Program-made: the position numbers and the translations under genes | Assembly (NCBI RefSeq): GCF_001612845.1 | Contig: NZ_BDBF01000001.1 | Span: 62,001 to 126,000, forward strand | Direction: 5' to 3' | Source of the DNA: Nocardia elegans NBRC 108235 | GTDB taxonomy: Bacteria; Actinomycetota; Actinomycetes; Mycobacteriales; Mycobacteriaceae | DNA: 64,000 nucleotides | Shown here: positions 36,069 through 46,213 of the stretch, piece after piece | How the letters are laid out: each line of letters begins with the position of its first letter | Position numbering within the stretch: position 1 is the first letter of the stretch | Notes under the pieces: generated by a model | Told to the model about the DNA's origin: nothing | What the model saw: only the letters and a program-made list of their open reading frames with translations | Database searches by the model: none

Positions 36069-38885
36069 ATGGGTTTCGCCGCAGGGAATCTGGTGGCGGC
36101 GCGTGGCAGGGAATGGGTGGTGTTACCCGGTAGCACGGACGATTTCCTGGTGCTGCGCCCGCTCGGCGGCGCGGATGACGACATCGCGGGTGTGCTGGTG
36201 AGCGAGGGTGTCGCACCGGCGACCTTCCCTGCTCCGGACCCTGCCGATCTCGGCGACCACTTCAGTGCGAGCCTGCTGCGCAGCGCGCTGCGTATCGGAT
36301 TCCGCTCCACCGCAGGTCCTTTCCGTTGTCTGTCCAAGATCTCGGTGCAGCCGCGCGCCTACCAGCTGGTGCCGCTCATGATGGCGCTGCGCCAGGACGT
36401 GGTGCGACTGCTCATCGCCGACGACGTCGGTATCGGCAAGACGATCGAGGCCGGCTTGGTGGCAAGCGAGCTGCTCGAGGTGGGAGCGGCACGCGGCCTG
36501 AGTGTGCTGTGCAGTCCGGCACTGGCCGAGCAATGGCAGCGCGAACTGCGTGAAAAGTTCGGTCTGGAAGCCGAACTGGTGCTCCCCAGCACCGTGCGTC
36601 GCCTGGAGCGGGCGCGACTGGGCACCGAGTCGATCTTCGAACATTTCCCCGTCACGGTGGTCTCCACCGATTTCATCAAGAGCTCGCGCCGCCGTCACGA
36701 ATTCCTGCGCACTTGCCAGGATCTGGTGATCGTGGACGAGGTGCATACCTGCGTCGCCGACGGCACCCGTACCGGCACCGGCCGCACCCAGCGCTACGAG
36801 TTGGTGCGCGATCTCGCGAAAGACCCGCAGCGGCATCTGATCCTGGCCAGCGCCACCCCGCACAGCGGCAAGGAACAGGCTTTCCGGAATTTGCTCGGCC
36901 TGCTCGATCCGGCGCTCGAGACGATCGACCTCGATCAGGTCAAGGGCCGCGAACAGCTGGCTCGTCACTTCGTGCAGCGGCGTCGCGCCGATATTCGCCG
37001 ATACCTGGACGAAGACACTCCGTTTCCGAAAGACCGCCTGACGAAGGAAGTCCCGTACGCCCTCAGCCCCGAATATCAGGCACTCTTCGAGAAGGTGCTC
37101 GACTACGCCAGGGAAACGGTGCGCTCCGAGAACGGCGAACTGGCCCGGCGAGTCAACTGGTGGTCAGCGCTGGCGCTGCTGCGCGCGCTGGCGTCCTCGC
37201 CGCGTGCCGCGGTGCAGACGCTGCGCACCCGCGCAGCCGCGGCTGCGGCGGAGTCCGTCGCCGACGCCGACATGATCGGCCGCTCGGTCGTGTTCGACCT
37301 GTCGGCGGACGAGACCGGTGAGACCCCGGACGCTACTCCCGGCGCTGAGACCGATGAAGACGAAGCGACCACCACAGAGCGCCGGTTGAAGAGTTTCCTC
37401 AGCACGGCGCGAAAATTGGAAGGCAAGCCGGACAACAAGATTCGCGCGCTGGTCCAGGTGGTCAAGGATCTTCTGGCGCAGGATTGCGATCCCATCGTGT
37501 TCTGTCGCTTCATCGATACCGCCGACTACGTCGCCGAGGAGCTCGGTCAGGCGCTCGGCCGCAACGTCACGGTCCGGTCTGTGACCGGCACATTGCCACC
37601 GGATGAGCGGGTGGCCCGCATCGCTGAATTGACCGCCGCACCCGGCCGGCATGTGCTCGTGGCCACCGACTGTCTCTCGGAAGGTGTGAACCTTCAGGAC
37701 GCGTTCCAGGCTGTGGTGCATTACGACCTGGCCTGGAATCCCACCCGGCACGAACAGCGGGAAGGCCGGGTCGACCGGTTCGGCCAGCGCGCCAAGCAGG
37801 TACGCGCCGTCACGCTGTACGGCCGCGACAATCACATCGACGGCATCGTGCTGGAGGTGTTGCTGCGCAAGCACGAGGCCATTCGCAAAGCGACCGGTGT
37901 CTCGGTACCGGTGCCGGACTCGAACGACGCGGTGGTGGAGGCCCTCATGGAGGGGCTGCTACTGCGTGGTCGTGACTCCGAACAGTTGAGTCTCGACCTC
38001 GGGGTACAGGCCAAACAACGTGAGCTCTACGCCGAATGGGATTCGGCCGCCGAGCGAGAAAAGGTCGCCAAAACCAAGTACGCGCAACACGCGATCAAAC
38101 CCGAAGAAGTAGCGGCAGAAGTCGCCGCTATCCGCGAATCGCTGGGCACGCCCGCCGAAGTCGCGGAGTTCACCGAGCATGCGCTGCGGGCGTTGCGCTC
38201 CACGGTGACGCCGAACGAGTCCGGGTTCACCGCGACCTTGGCCACGTTGCCGATCGGGCTGCGTGACGCGTTACCACCGGACCGTCGCGATCCACAGCGA
38301 TTCGTCCGTGACCTGCCCGTCGCTCCCGGCGAAGCGTTGCTCAGCCGCACCGATTCAGCGGTCGAGGCCGTCGCCCGGTACGTTCTCGAATCCGCTCTCG
38401 ACGACAAGGCCGAGGCCGGCGCTCGCCCCGCTCACCGTTGTGCGGTGGTGCGCACGGACGCGGTGCGCACCCGCACCACGCTGCTCCTGGTGCGATACCG
38501 GTTCCACCTCCAGCTTCCGGCCCGAGGCGGCGGCCGCGAGTTGGTGGCCGAAGATGTGGCCACACTTGCCTTCGAAGGTTCGCCGGGACAGGCTCGCTGG
38601 CTCGACACTTCCGCAGCAGCCGCGCTGTTGGGCGCTCAGCCGTCCGGGAACATTCCCGAAGCTCAAGCGCGGCAGTTCATTTCGCGCAGCATCGACGGCC
38701 TGGGCGACGTGCGTAGCCATCTGGCGGAGCATGGCGAGTTTCTGGCCGAGCGGCTGCTGCAATCGCATCGCAGGGTTCGCCAGGCATCGGCGGAGATCGT
38801 TCGCGGTTTGAGGGTTACCGTGGAGCCGTCTGCGGACGTGCTCGGTGTGTTCGTGTTCGTGCCGCCGGTGGGAGGGGCACAGTGA
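36069..38885 (+). CDS. SNF2-type DEAD helicase (DrmD-like)
   Basis: A 938-residue SNF2/HepA-type ATPase. The motifs are DDVGIGKTIEAGL (Walker A, near 118), DEVHT (motif II, near 223), ASATPHSG (near 260) and the C-terminal TDCLSEGVNLQDAF with HEQREGRVDRFGQ (near 533-560). Length and the position just before a PglX-like methyltransferase are as in DISARM class 1 (DrmD followed by DrmMI). GGAAGGA lies before the ATG at 36069, four bases after the giant helicase. The C-terminal 300 residues are not assigned. Confidence 0.85.
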   Translation: MGFAAGNLVAARGREWVVLPGSTDDFLVLRPLGGADDDIAGVLVSEGVAPATFPAPDPADLGDHFSASLLRSALRIGFRSTAGPFRCLSKISVQPRAYQLVPLMMALRQDVVRLLIADDVGIGKTIEAGLVASELLEVGAARGLSVLCSPALAEQWQRELREKFGLEAELVLPSTVRRLERARLGTESIFEHFPVTVVSTDFIKSSRRRHEFLRTCQDLVIVDEVHTCVADGTRTGTGRTQRYELVRDLAKDPQRHLILASATPHSGKEQAFRNLLGLLDPALETIDLDQVKGREQLARHFVQRRRADIRRYLDEDTPFPKDRLTKEVPYALSPEYQALFEKVLDYARETVRSENGELARRVNWWSALALLRALASSPRAAVQTLRTRAAAAAAESVADADMIGRSVVFDLSADETGETPDATPGAETDEDEATTTERRLKSFLSTARKLEGKPDNKIRALVQVVKDLLAQDCDPIVFCRFIDTADYVAEELGQALGRNVTVRSVTGTLPPDERVARIAELTAAPGRHVLVATDCLSEGVNLQDAFQAVVHYDLAWNPTRHEQREGRVDRFGQRAKQVRAVTLYGRDNHIDGIVLEVLLRKHEAIRKATGVSVPVPDSNDAVVEALMEGLLLRGRDSEQLSLDLGVQAKQRELYAEWDSAAEREKVAKTKYAQHAIKPEEVAAEVAAIRESLGTPAEVAEFTEHALRALRSTVTPNESGFTATLATLPIGLRDALPPDRRDPQRFVRDLPVAPGEALLSRTDSAVEAVARYVLESALDDKAEAGARPAHRCAVVRTDAVRTRTTLLLVRYRFHLQLPARGGGRELVAEDVATLAFEGSPGQARWLDTSAAAALLGAQPSGNIPEAQARQFISRSIDGLGDVRSHLAEHGEFLAERLLQSHRRVRQASAEIVRGLRVTVEPSADVLGVFVFVPPVGGAQ

Positions 38886-41800
38886 GTGGCGGAAGCGCAA
38901 CGGTGAGTTCCGATTCGTTCGTCGGCGTCCGGGTTCAAGGCGGTCTGCTGCCCGCCGATCTGCTGCAGCGGCTCACCCAGCCCGGAACCGATGTGAGCGG
39001 GTTGAAGTCCGGCGACTACCACCTGGCCGCCGGCGAGTCGGTGCGCGACGCCGCCAACCGCGTGTGGGCCTACCTGCGTGGCGTGTGGGCTGGGTACCGA
39101 GAGGCATTGGCCAAGCTACCGGAGTCCGATCCGGCGACCTCGCTGACGCGGGAGCGGTTCAGCCTGGTGCTGTTGGACCAGCTGGGTTACGGCCGTGTCC
39201 CCCGCACTCCGAAGGGCGGGCTGGTCGCCGACGGCGAAACCTACCCGATTTCCCATGTCTGGCAGAACGTTCCGATCCATCTACTGGGTGCGCGGGTGTC
39301 GCTCGACACCCGCACCAAGGGACTGCCGGGCGCGGCCGGCGCATCGCCCCAGGCGATGGTGCAGGATGCGCTGAACCGGTCCGAGGACCATCTCTGGGCG
39401 ATCGTCTCCAACGGTGTGCTGCTGCGGTTGCTGCGCGACTCCACATCCCTGGTCGGCGCCGCGTATGTCGAATTCGATCTGGAGGCCATCTTCGACGGCG
39501 ACCTGTTCGCCGACTTCCTGCTGCTGTACACGCTGTGCCATGTCTCTCGAGTCGAGGTCCGCGATCCCGAGGTGGGCCCGGCGTCGTGCCGGCTCGAACA
39601 GTGGCGCACCGAGGCGCTCGAATCCGGTTCCCGCGCCTTGAATTTGCTGCGCAACGGTGTCGTGGAAGCGCTGCGGATTCTGGGATCGGGTTTCCTGTCG
39701 CACCCGGAGAACACGACGCTGCGGCAGGATCTCGCCGACGGCACGCTCACCAAAGAAGACCTGCACCATTCCCTGTTGCGCGTCGTATACAAGCTGCTGT
39801 TCACTTTCGTGGCCGAAGACCGCGGGGTCTTGCTGGACCCAGCGGCATCAGCGCACGTGCGACAGCGTTATACCGATTACTTCTCCACCTCCCGGTTGCG
39901 CAGGACGGCCCAGCGGCGTTTCGGTGACCGACACGGCGACAGGTGGCAGGCGCTCACGCTGGTATGGCGTGGCCTGGGCACCGAGACCGGTCTGCCGGAA
40001 CTCGGACTGCCGGGGCTCGGCGGCCTGTACGAGCGCGGTGAACTCGACCTGCTCACCGACTGCGCACTCAGCAACAGCGCACTGTTCGGCGCCGTGAAGG
40101 AGCTGTCCACGACCCGTGAACCGGGTTCGCGGATGCTGCGGGTGGTGGATTATCGCAACCTTGGTGCGGAAGAACTCGGCAGCATCTATGAATCCTTGCT
40201 CGAATACGTGCCACAGTGGGATCCGGCCCGCAACGCCTACTCCCTCGATGTGGTCGCCGGCAATGAACGCAAGGACACCGGCTCCTACTACACCCCGACC
40301 CCGCTGGTCGAATCCCTGTTGGACACCGCACTCGACCCGGTGCTCGACGATGCCGAGAAGAGTGACGACCCCGAAGCCGCACTACTGCGTGTGACCGTCT
40401 GCGATCCGGCTTGTGGCAGTGGGCATTTCCTCGTCGGCGCGGCACGCCGCATAGCCAAGCGGGTCGCCGCGTTGCGCACCGGCGACCCCGACCCCACTCC
40501 GAAGGCCATTCAGGCGGCCATGCGAGATGTGGTCTCGCACTGCATCTACGGCGTCGACGTCAATCCGCTTGCCGCCGAACTCGCCAAGGTGTCGTTGTGG
40601 ATGGAAGCCATGGAGCCGGGCCGCCCGCTCGCCTTCCTCGACGCTCAGATCAAGGTCGGCAACGCACTTGCCGGAGCTACACCTCTGCTACTGGACCGCG
40701 GCCTGCCCGACGACGCATTCAAACCCATCGAGGGCGACGACAAGAAGATCGCCGCCTCCCTCAAGAAACAGAACAAGGCCGAGCGCGATTTCGGTTCACA
40801 GACAAGTCTCTTCGATATGCCGGAACGGATCTCCAACGATCCGCTGCGCTCCCGCATCGAACACGTCATCGCCGCCCGGCCACTCTCGCTCGCCGACGTG
40901 CATGTGCAACAGCAGCGACTGCGCGCCTATGCCGAATCCGAGGACTACCGCCGCCAGCGCCTCGCCGCCGACGCCTGGTGCGCTGCCTTCGTCTGGCCGA
41001 AACACGCAGGCGCCCCCAAGGCGATCACCCATGCCACGCTCGCGGCACTCGTGGCCGGCGAGGACGCACTCGACGATCCCATGCGCGCCGAACTGCAACG
41101 GATCGCCGCCGAATACCGGTTCTTCCATTGGCATTTGGAGTTCCCCCATGTCTTTCCTACCAGTGGAGCAGGAAGTGTCAACCACGCCACCGGATGGTCG
41201 GGCGGCTTCTCCGCGGTGCTCGGCAACCCGCCATGGGAGCGGGTCAAGCTCCAAGAGCAGGAGTTCTTCGCCGCCCGTAATCCGGACATCGCCAACGCAC
41301 CGAACGCAGCAGCCCGCAAGAAACTCATCGCAGACCTGCCGAATACCGACTCGGCCCTACATCAGGCGTTCATCGCCGAAAAGCGCCGGGCAGACGGTAT
41401 TTCGCATCTGCTGCGCGTGTCCGGTCGCTACCCCCTCACCGGTCGCGGGGATATCAACACCTATGCCGTCTTCGCGGAAACGGACCGTAACTTACTCGCC
41501 GGGAGTGGGCGGCTCGGTGTCATCCTGCCGACCGGTATTGCGACAGACGCGACGACCCAATACTTCTTCAAGGATCTGGTCGAGCACGGATCGATCGCGA
41601 GCTTGTACGATTTCGAGAACGCAAAGCCCATCTTCAATGGCGTGCACCGGAGCTTCAAGTTCTGCCTGCTCACCCTCGCCGGCCGCGACATCCGGGAACC
41701 TCAGGCTGATTTCGCATTCTTCGCCCACGATCCCACCGATCTACAGCGCGACAACGCCCGCTTCACCCTCACTCCTGAGGAAATCACCCTGCTCAACCCC

Positions 41801-42817
41801 AACACCGGCACCTGCCCGGTATTCCGCACGCGCCGCGACGCCGAAATCACCCTCGGCATCTACCGGCGTGTCCCGGTCCTCATCCGCGAGGGCGATCCCG
41901 ACGGAAACCCCTGGGGTATCAAGTTCATGACAATGTTCCACATGTCGAACGACTCCGGGTTGTTTCACACCAGGGAAGAACTCGAGAAGGACGGGTGGAC
42001 GCTGAACGGAAATGTATTCGAGCGCGAGGACGAGCGGATGCTGCCGCTGTACGAGGCGAAGATGATCCACCACTACGACCATCGATGGGCTACCTACGAG
42101 CCGGACGGAACGGTGCGCGGCGTCTCCCTGCAAGAGAAGCAGGACCCAAATTTCGTTGCGATGCCGCGGTATTGGGTCAACAGTACCCATGTCACAGGTA
42201 AACTAGAGGGCCGGTGGCGGCACGACTGGCTTCTCGGCTGGCGCGACATCTGCCGTAGCACGGACGAGCGTACAATGATCTGCTCAATCTTCCCCCTCAC
42301 TGCTACGCCAGACGGCACGCTGCTAATGCTTCCGAGTCACGAGCCTGAACCACTTGCCGCTTGCCTATCCAGCTTCGTATACGACTTCGCCACTCGTACG
42401 AAGGTTGGTGGAACACATCTGAAATTCTTCACGGTGTACCAAACGCCCGTGCTCAGTCCTGAGATGTTTCAAACTAATACGCCCTGGACTAAGCCTGACA
42501 ATCTGGCTGTGTGGACGACGCGCCGTGCGCACCGACTGCAATTTGACTGGAGTGAGGCGGAACGATCCCGATTCATTCGCGCTGAACTCGACGCCGCGTT
42601 TTTCCACCTCTACGGCATCGACCGCGACGACGTCGACTACATCATGGACACCTTCCCCATCGTCAAACGCAAGGACGAGGCCGCCTACGGCGAGTACCGC
42701 ACCAAGCGTCTGATCCTGGAGGTCTACGACGCCATGGCCGAAGCCGAGCGGACCGGTGTGCCGTACCGGTCCCCTTTCGATGAGATCGTAAGTACCACAC
42801 AGGGAGTCCAAGCATGA
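38882..42817 (+). CDS. PglX/DrmMI-like N6-adenine DNA methyltransferase
   Basis: A 1311-residue methyltransferase. It shows [15 protein letters not shown], motif [19 protein letters not shown] (near 505), [18 protein letters not shown] and motif [20 protein letters not shown] (near 781), so the catalytic tetrad is NPPW. The C-terminal 450 residues should hold target recognition. Such enzymes mark host DNA as self in DISARM and BREX. It starts at a GTG overlapping the SNF2 gene by four bases and overlaps McrB by four. A stretch near 42170-42530 has clearly lower third-position GC than the rest, as if the recognition region was exchanged. Confidence 0.87.
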   Translation: MSGGSATVSSDSFVGVRVQGGLLPADLLQRLTQPGTDVSGLKSGDYHLAAGESVRDAANRVWAYLRGVWAGYREALAKLPESDPATSLTRERFSLVLLDQLGYGRVPRTPKGGLVADGETYPISHVWQNVPIHLLGARVSLDTRTKGLPGAAGASPQAMVQDALNRSEDHLWAIVSNGVLLRLLRDSTSLVGAAYVEFDLEAIFDGDLFADFLLLYTLCHVSRVEVRDPEVGPASCRLEQWRTEALESGSRALNLLRNGVVEALRILGSGFLSHPENTTLRQDLADGTLTKEDLHHSLLRVVYKLLFTFVAEDRGVLLDPAASAHVRQRYTDYFSTSRLRRTAQRRFGDRHGDRWQALTLVWRGLGTETGLPELGLPGLGGLYERGELDLLTDCALSNSALFGAVKELSTTREPGSRMLRVVDYRNLGAEELGSIYESLLEYVPQWDPARNAYSLDVVAGNERKDTGSYYTPTPLVESLLDTALDPVLDDAEKSDDPEAALLRVTVCDPACGSGHFLVGAARRIAKRVAALRTGDPDPTPKAIQAAMRDVVSHCIYGVDVNPLAAELAKVSLWMEAMEPGRPLAFLDAQIKVGNALAGATPLLLDRGLPDDAFKPIEGDDKKIAASLKKQNKAERDFGSQTSLFDMPERISNDPLRSRIEHVIAARPLSLADVHVQQQRLRAYAESEDYRRQRLAADAWCAAFVWPKHAGAPKAITHATLAALVAGEDALDDPMRAELQRIAAEYRFFHWHLEFPHVFPTSGAGSVNHATGWSGGFSAVLGNPPWERVKLQEQEFFAARNPDIANAPNAAARKKLIADLPNTDSALHQAFIAEKRRADGISHLLRVSGRYPLTGRGDINTYAVFAETDRNLLAGSGRLGVILPTGIATDATTQYFFKDLVEHGSIASLYDFENAKPIFNGVHRSFKFCLLTLAGRDIREPQADFAFFAHDPTDLQRDNARFTLTPEEITLLNPNTGTCPVFRTRRDAEITLGIYRRVPVLIREGDPDGNPWGIKFMTMFHMSNDSGLFHTREELEKDGWTLNGNVFEREDERMLPLYEAKMIHHYDHRWATYEPDGTVRGVSLQEKQDPNFVAMPRYWVNSTHVTGKLEGRWRHDWLLGWRDICRSTDERTMICSIFPLTATPDGTLLMLPSHEPEPLAACLSSFVYDFATRTKVGGTHLKFFTVYQTPVLSPEMFQTNTPWTKPDNLAVWTTRRAHRLQFDWSEAERSRFIRAELDAAFFHLYGIDRDDVDYIMDTFPIVKRKDEAAYGEYRTKRLILEVYDAMAEAERTGVPYRSPFDEIVSTTQGVQA

Positions 42818-45042
42818 CCGACCCGACTGCCGCATGGTTGGGCCGCCCAGCAGGCGTTGCCGTCGCCACCTTGGGCCGGCGCATGATCGAACAGTGCCTC
42901 GCGAAAGACGGTTCCGTTCTCACGCCACAGCGGGAGGTGTGGACGCGGGCGAATCTCGAAGAACTCCGGCGCGACTTCGTCGATCGTCCTGACGAAGGCT
43001 CGAGGAGCTTCTTCGACAAGCTCGGCGATCAATTGGCGGACACTTCGCCGCTGGCGGTTCAGCTCTTCGCGGAGCTGTTGTTGCTCAATCTGCTCCCGAT
43101 CCAAAATCTCAGGGGCGAGACGAAGATCGAACAGCTGCGGGCCGTGCTGAAGCTGACCCATACGACGGTTGCCATTCCGGATGACGTCGCCGAGACCCTT
43201 CGTGCCGGTGGGGTTTACCACGGTGGGCAGGCATTCAACAATTATCGGTGGCTACAGCTGAAGTACCTGATCGAGTTCGCCCTGTACTTCAAGGCGCTTC
43301 CTGAGGATGAGCGGCGGCAGGCGCTGGACGATCCGCTGGCCTTCCGAGCGGCGGCGAATGCGGTCGCAACCGGGCAGGCCGCTCAGCGACAGTCTCTGCT
43401 GTACTTGGCTTTTCCGAGTTTCTTCCTGCCCATCGTCAGTCCTGCCCACCGACGAAGCATCCGCGACGCATTCACTGACTACCTCGACCACGCGCCGAGC
43501 AATGACGTAGATTCGGACCTCCACGAGATCAACGAGGCCGTCATGCGTGAGCACGGCGGCCCCTTCGACTTCTACGATTCACCGTGGAAGGAGCGTTGGC
43601 GGCCGAAGCCCGACGTCGCCGATCCGACCGCCGAAGTGCAGCACGCCTGGCGTGTGCGGGGGTCGAACGTTCTCGGCTACGACCTGGTGCCGATGTGGCG
43701 GCAGAAGGGCATCGTATCTTTGTCGGCACGACTGCTGCGCCCGGTCGAGCCGGACATCGCCCGTGAGGAGCTCAAGAGCTTCATCGAAGAGGACTACCGG
43801 ACGTCCGGGTACGCGGCCCGGCAGGAGAAGTTCGACGAGTTCTACGCCTTCCTCGCCCGTATGCACGACGGTGACCTGGTAGTCACCTTCAGTCAGCGGC
43901 GCTTGTATTTCGGTACCGTCACTGGAGACGCCGAATACATCAAAAGCGAAGACGGACTATCCAACCTGCGTCGCACCGTGAAGTGGGAATCACATTCGCT
44001 CCCCATCGATTCAGTGCCCGATGAGGTGACCGCGCTGCTGGACAGCCCCAGCGACGTGACCGACCTGTCCGCTCAGATCGACACACTGCGCTCCCTGACC
44101 GAACGACGTCACGGACCGGCGGCATCGAAGTCCGCCAACCTCCCGGATGCCACCGCTGAGCTGGCGCAACGGCTGCACGTTCCGCAGGCATGGTTGCAGG
44201 AATGCATCGACCTTCTCCGCGACCGCCCTCAGCTCATCTTCTACGGACCACCCGGCACCGGGAAAACCTATCTGGCGCAGGAGATCGCCAAACACATCGC
44301 TCCCGACGGTAATGTCACTCTCGTACAGTTCCACCCGGCCTACTCCTATGAGGACTTCTTCGAGGGCTACCGGCCAGTCCCGCTGGGCAACGGCCAGGTG
44401 GGCTTCGATCTGAAGCCGGGACCGCTGCGCCGGATCGTCGACAAGGCGGTGGAGAACCCGACCGCGGTCTATGTGCTGATCATCGACGAGATCAACCGCG
44501 GCAACCTCGCCAAGATCTTCGGCGAGCTGTATTTCCTTCTGGAGTACCGCAATACGGCGATCGATCTGCTGTACCGATCGGACTCCGATGGGGGGTTCTC
44601 GCTGCCGAGGAATCTCGTCATGATCGGCACCATGAACACCGCCGACCGGTCGATCGCACTTGTCGACGCCGCGATGCGCCGCCGGTTCGCGTTCGTTCCG
44701 CTGCATCCGAGCGAACCGCCAACGAACCGCGTGCTGCGCAGCTGGCTGGCCGCGAACGGTTACGACATCGCGGTCGCAGACCTCCTCGACGCCCTCAACA
44801 ATCGGATCGACGACCCGGACTTCAAGATCGGCCCCTCATACTTCATGCGGCCGGCCGTCTTCGCGCCCGGTGGCATCGAAAGAGTATGGCGCACCGCGAT
44901 TCTTCCGCTCTTGGAGGAGTATCACTACGGAGACCGCACCATCAACGTCGATGCCACCTATGGCCTCGATGCCATCCGCCGCAGCGCACAGTCGGCAGCC
45001 GACTCGGAGCACGACAGTGGCCCCGCAGCTGACTCTGATTGA
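42814..45042 (+). CDS. McrB-like AAA+ GTPase with embedded reader-like domain
   Basis: A 742-residue protein. The C-terminal AAA+ domain has Walker A YGPPGTGKTYLA (near 477-488), IDEINRGNLAKIFGELYF and MIGTMNTADRSIALVDAAMRRRF, the strict McrB signature. The N-terminal 340 residues are unrecognised. At about 345-395 the sequence HDGDLVVTFSQRRLYFGTVT, followed by LRRTVKWE, resembles EVE/PUA-like reader domains found in McrB proteins, which would sense modified bases. It partners with the McrC nuclease encoded next, whose gene overlaps by 26 bases. Confidence 0.87.
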   Translation: MTDPTAAWLGRPAGVAVATLGRRMIEQCLAKDGSVLTPQREVWTRANLEELRRDFVDRPDEGSRSFFDKLGDQLADTSPLAVQLFAELLLLNLLPIQNLRGETKIEQLRAVLKLTHTTVAIPDDVAETLRAGGVYHGGQAFNNYRWLQLKYLIEFALYFKALPEDERRQALDDPLAFRAAANAVATGQAAQRQSLLYLAFPSFFLPIVSPAHRRSIRDAFTDYLDHAPSNDVDSDLHEINEAVMREHGGPFDFYDSPWKERWRPKPDVADPTAEVQHAWRVRGSNVLGYDLVPMWRQKGIVSLSARLLRPVEPDIAREELKSFIEEDYRTSGYAARQEKFDEFYAFLARMHDGDLVVTFSQRRLYFGTVTGDAEYIKSEDGLSNLRRTVKWESHSLPIDSVPDEVTALLDSPSDVTDLSAQIDTLRSLTERRHGPAASKSANLPDATAELAQRLHVPQAWLQECIDLLRDRPQLIFYGPPGTGKTYLAQEIAKHIAPDGNVTLVQFHPAYSYEDFFEGYRPVPLGNGQVGFDLKPGPLRRIVDKAVENPTAVYVLIIDEINRGNLAKIFGELYFLLEYRNTAIDLLYRSDSDGGFSLPRNLVMIGTMNTADRSIALVDAAMRRRFAFVPLHPSEPPTNRVLRSWLAANGYDIAVADLLDALNNRIDDPDFKIGPSYFMRPAVFAPGGIERVWRTAILPLLEEYHYGDRTINVDATYGLDAIRRSAQSAADSEHDSGPAADSD

Positions 45043-46213
45043 GGGCGAACCCGCGAAGCGGGTCGCGCTCACGGACATGGAGTACACGGCGCTGCAACGG
45101 CTCGGCATCGCCACCGTGGTACCCACCACAACACCCGGCGTGTACGACATCTCCGCGGGACGCAAAGTGGGCGCCGTCTCACTGGGCGATCGAGAATTGC
45201 TGGTGCGCCCCAAGATTCGTGACCTGAATCGATTGGTCTTCCTGGCCGGGTATGCGCTGAAGCCAGAAGTCTGGCGTGACGATCCGGTCCATTTGGAACC
45301 ATCGGACGATCTGATGCCGGCCTTGGCAGAAGCGTTCTCGCGCATCACAACTCGCGCCACGGAACAAGGCTTGGTCATGGGTTACCACACCGTCAGCGAC
45401 ACGTCGCCGGTTCTGCGCGGTCGGCTACTCGCCGGCGTCCAGATGAGCCGCAGATACGGTCTGCCTGTCCCATTGGCCGTCGAATACGACGAATTCTCCA
45501 GCGACACAGCCGAGAACCGTTTACTGCTACTCGCGACAACCCGGCTGCTCACTGTTGCACGCCTGTCTGAACCCGCCCGCAAACGCTTGCACCGGCTCCG
45601 CGCCGCGCTTTCGGAGGTCACCCTGCTGCCGCGAGGCGCGGCAATACCATCCTGGCAACCCAACCGGCTCAATGCCCGCTTCCACGCCGCCCTCCGCCTG
45701 GCCGAACTCGCACTCGCCGCCGAATCGTTCGAGCACCGATTCGGTTCACTCATCGTCACCGGCTACATGTTCGACATGTGGAAGATCTACGAGGACTTCG
45801 TGTGCACGGCCTTGGCGGAGTCCCTCACCCCGTATGGGGGTCACTGCGCACCCCAGCACCGCATGCCTATGGACGAAGCCGGTGAGGTCACCATGAGACC
45901 GGACCTGGTGTGGTTCGGCCGGGGTCCCACGCCCCGCGCAATCGTCGACGCGAAGTACAAAATGGAATCACCCAGCGGCTACCCGGACGCCGACCTGTAC
46001 CAAATGCTCGCGTACTGCACGGTGACGGAACTCGACCACGGTCACCTCGTCTACGCAAAAGGTAACGCCCCCATCAGGGCTCACCGCATCCTCGGCAGTC
46101 CGGTCACCATCCACTGCCATGCACTCGACTTATCGCTTCCGCCCTCGGATCTGCTGGCAGCGGTAGACGACCTGGCCGCCCGCATCGCCGCCACCCCGGC
46201 AAAGGAGCTTTGA
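45017..46213 (+). CDS. mcrC: McrC-like nuclease subunit
   Basis: A 398-residue protein of the McrC/LlaJI family, the endonuclease partner of McrB. A PD-(D/E)xK active site is visible: MRPDLVWFG (near 294) and AIVDAKYKM (near 311), giving D...D-x-K. The N-terminal beta-rich region (TLIEGEPAKRVALTDMEY onward) matches the family. I chose the GTG at 45017, with GGAG seven bases upstream; it overlaps the McrB gene by 26 bases, a common arrangement. The stop overlaps the start of the next helicase gene. Confidence 0.85.
   Translation: MAPQLTLIEGEPAKRVALTDMEYTALQRLGIATVVPTTTPGVYDISAGRKVGAVSLGDRELLVRPKIRDLNRLVFLAGYALKPEVWRDDPVHLEPSDDLMPALAEAFSRITTRATEQGLVMGYHTVSDTSPVLRGRLLAGVQMSRRYGLPVPLAVEYDEFSSDTAENRLLLLATTRLLTVARLSEPARKRLHRLRAALSEVTLLPRGAAIPSWQPNRLNARFHAALRLAELALAAESFEHRFGSLIVTGYMFDMWKIYEDFVCTALAESLTPYGGHCAPQHRMPMDEAGEVTMRPDLVWFGRGPTPRAIVDAKYKMESPSGYPDADLYQMLAYCTVTELDHGHLVYAKGNAPIRAHRILGSPVTIHCHALDLSLPPSDLLAAVDDLAARIAATPAKEL

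Noticed and set aside
30908..42817. Standard class 1 DISARM
   Set aside because: drmA and drmB are not separate genes, and no drmC gene is adjacent; only the SNF2 and methylase pair fits directly. I keep the weaker term DISARM-related.
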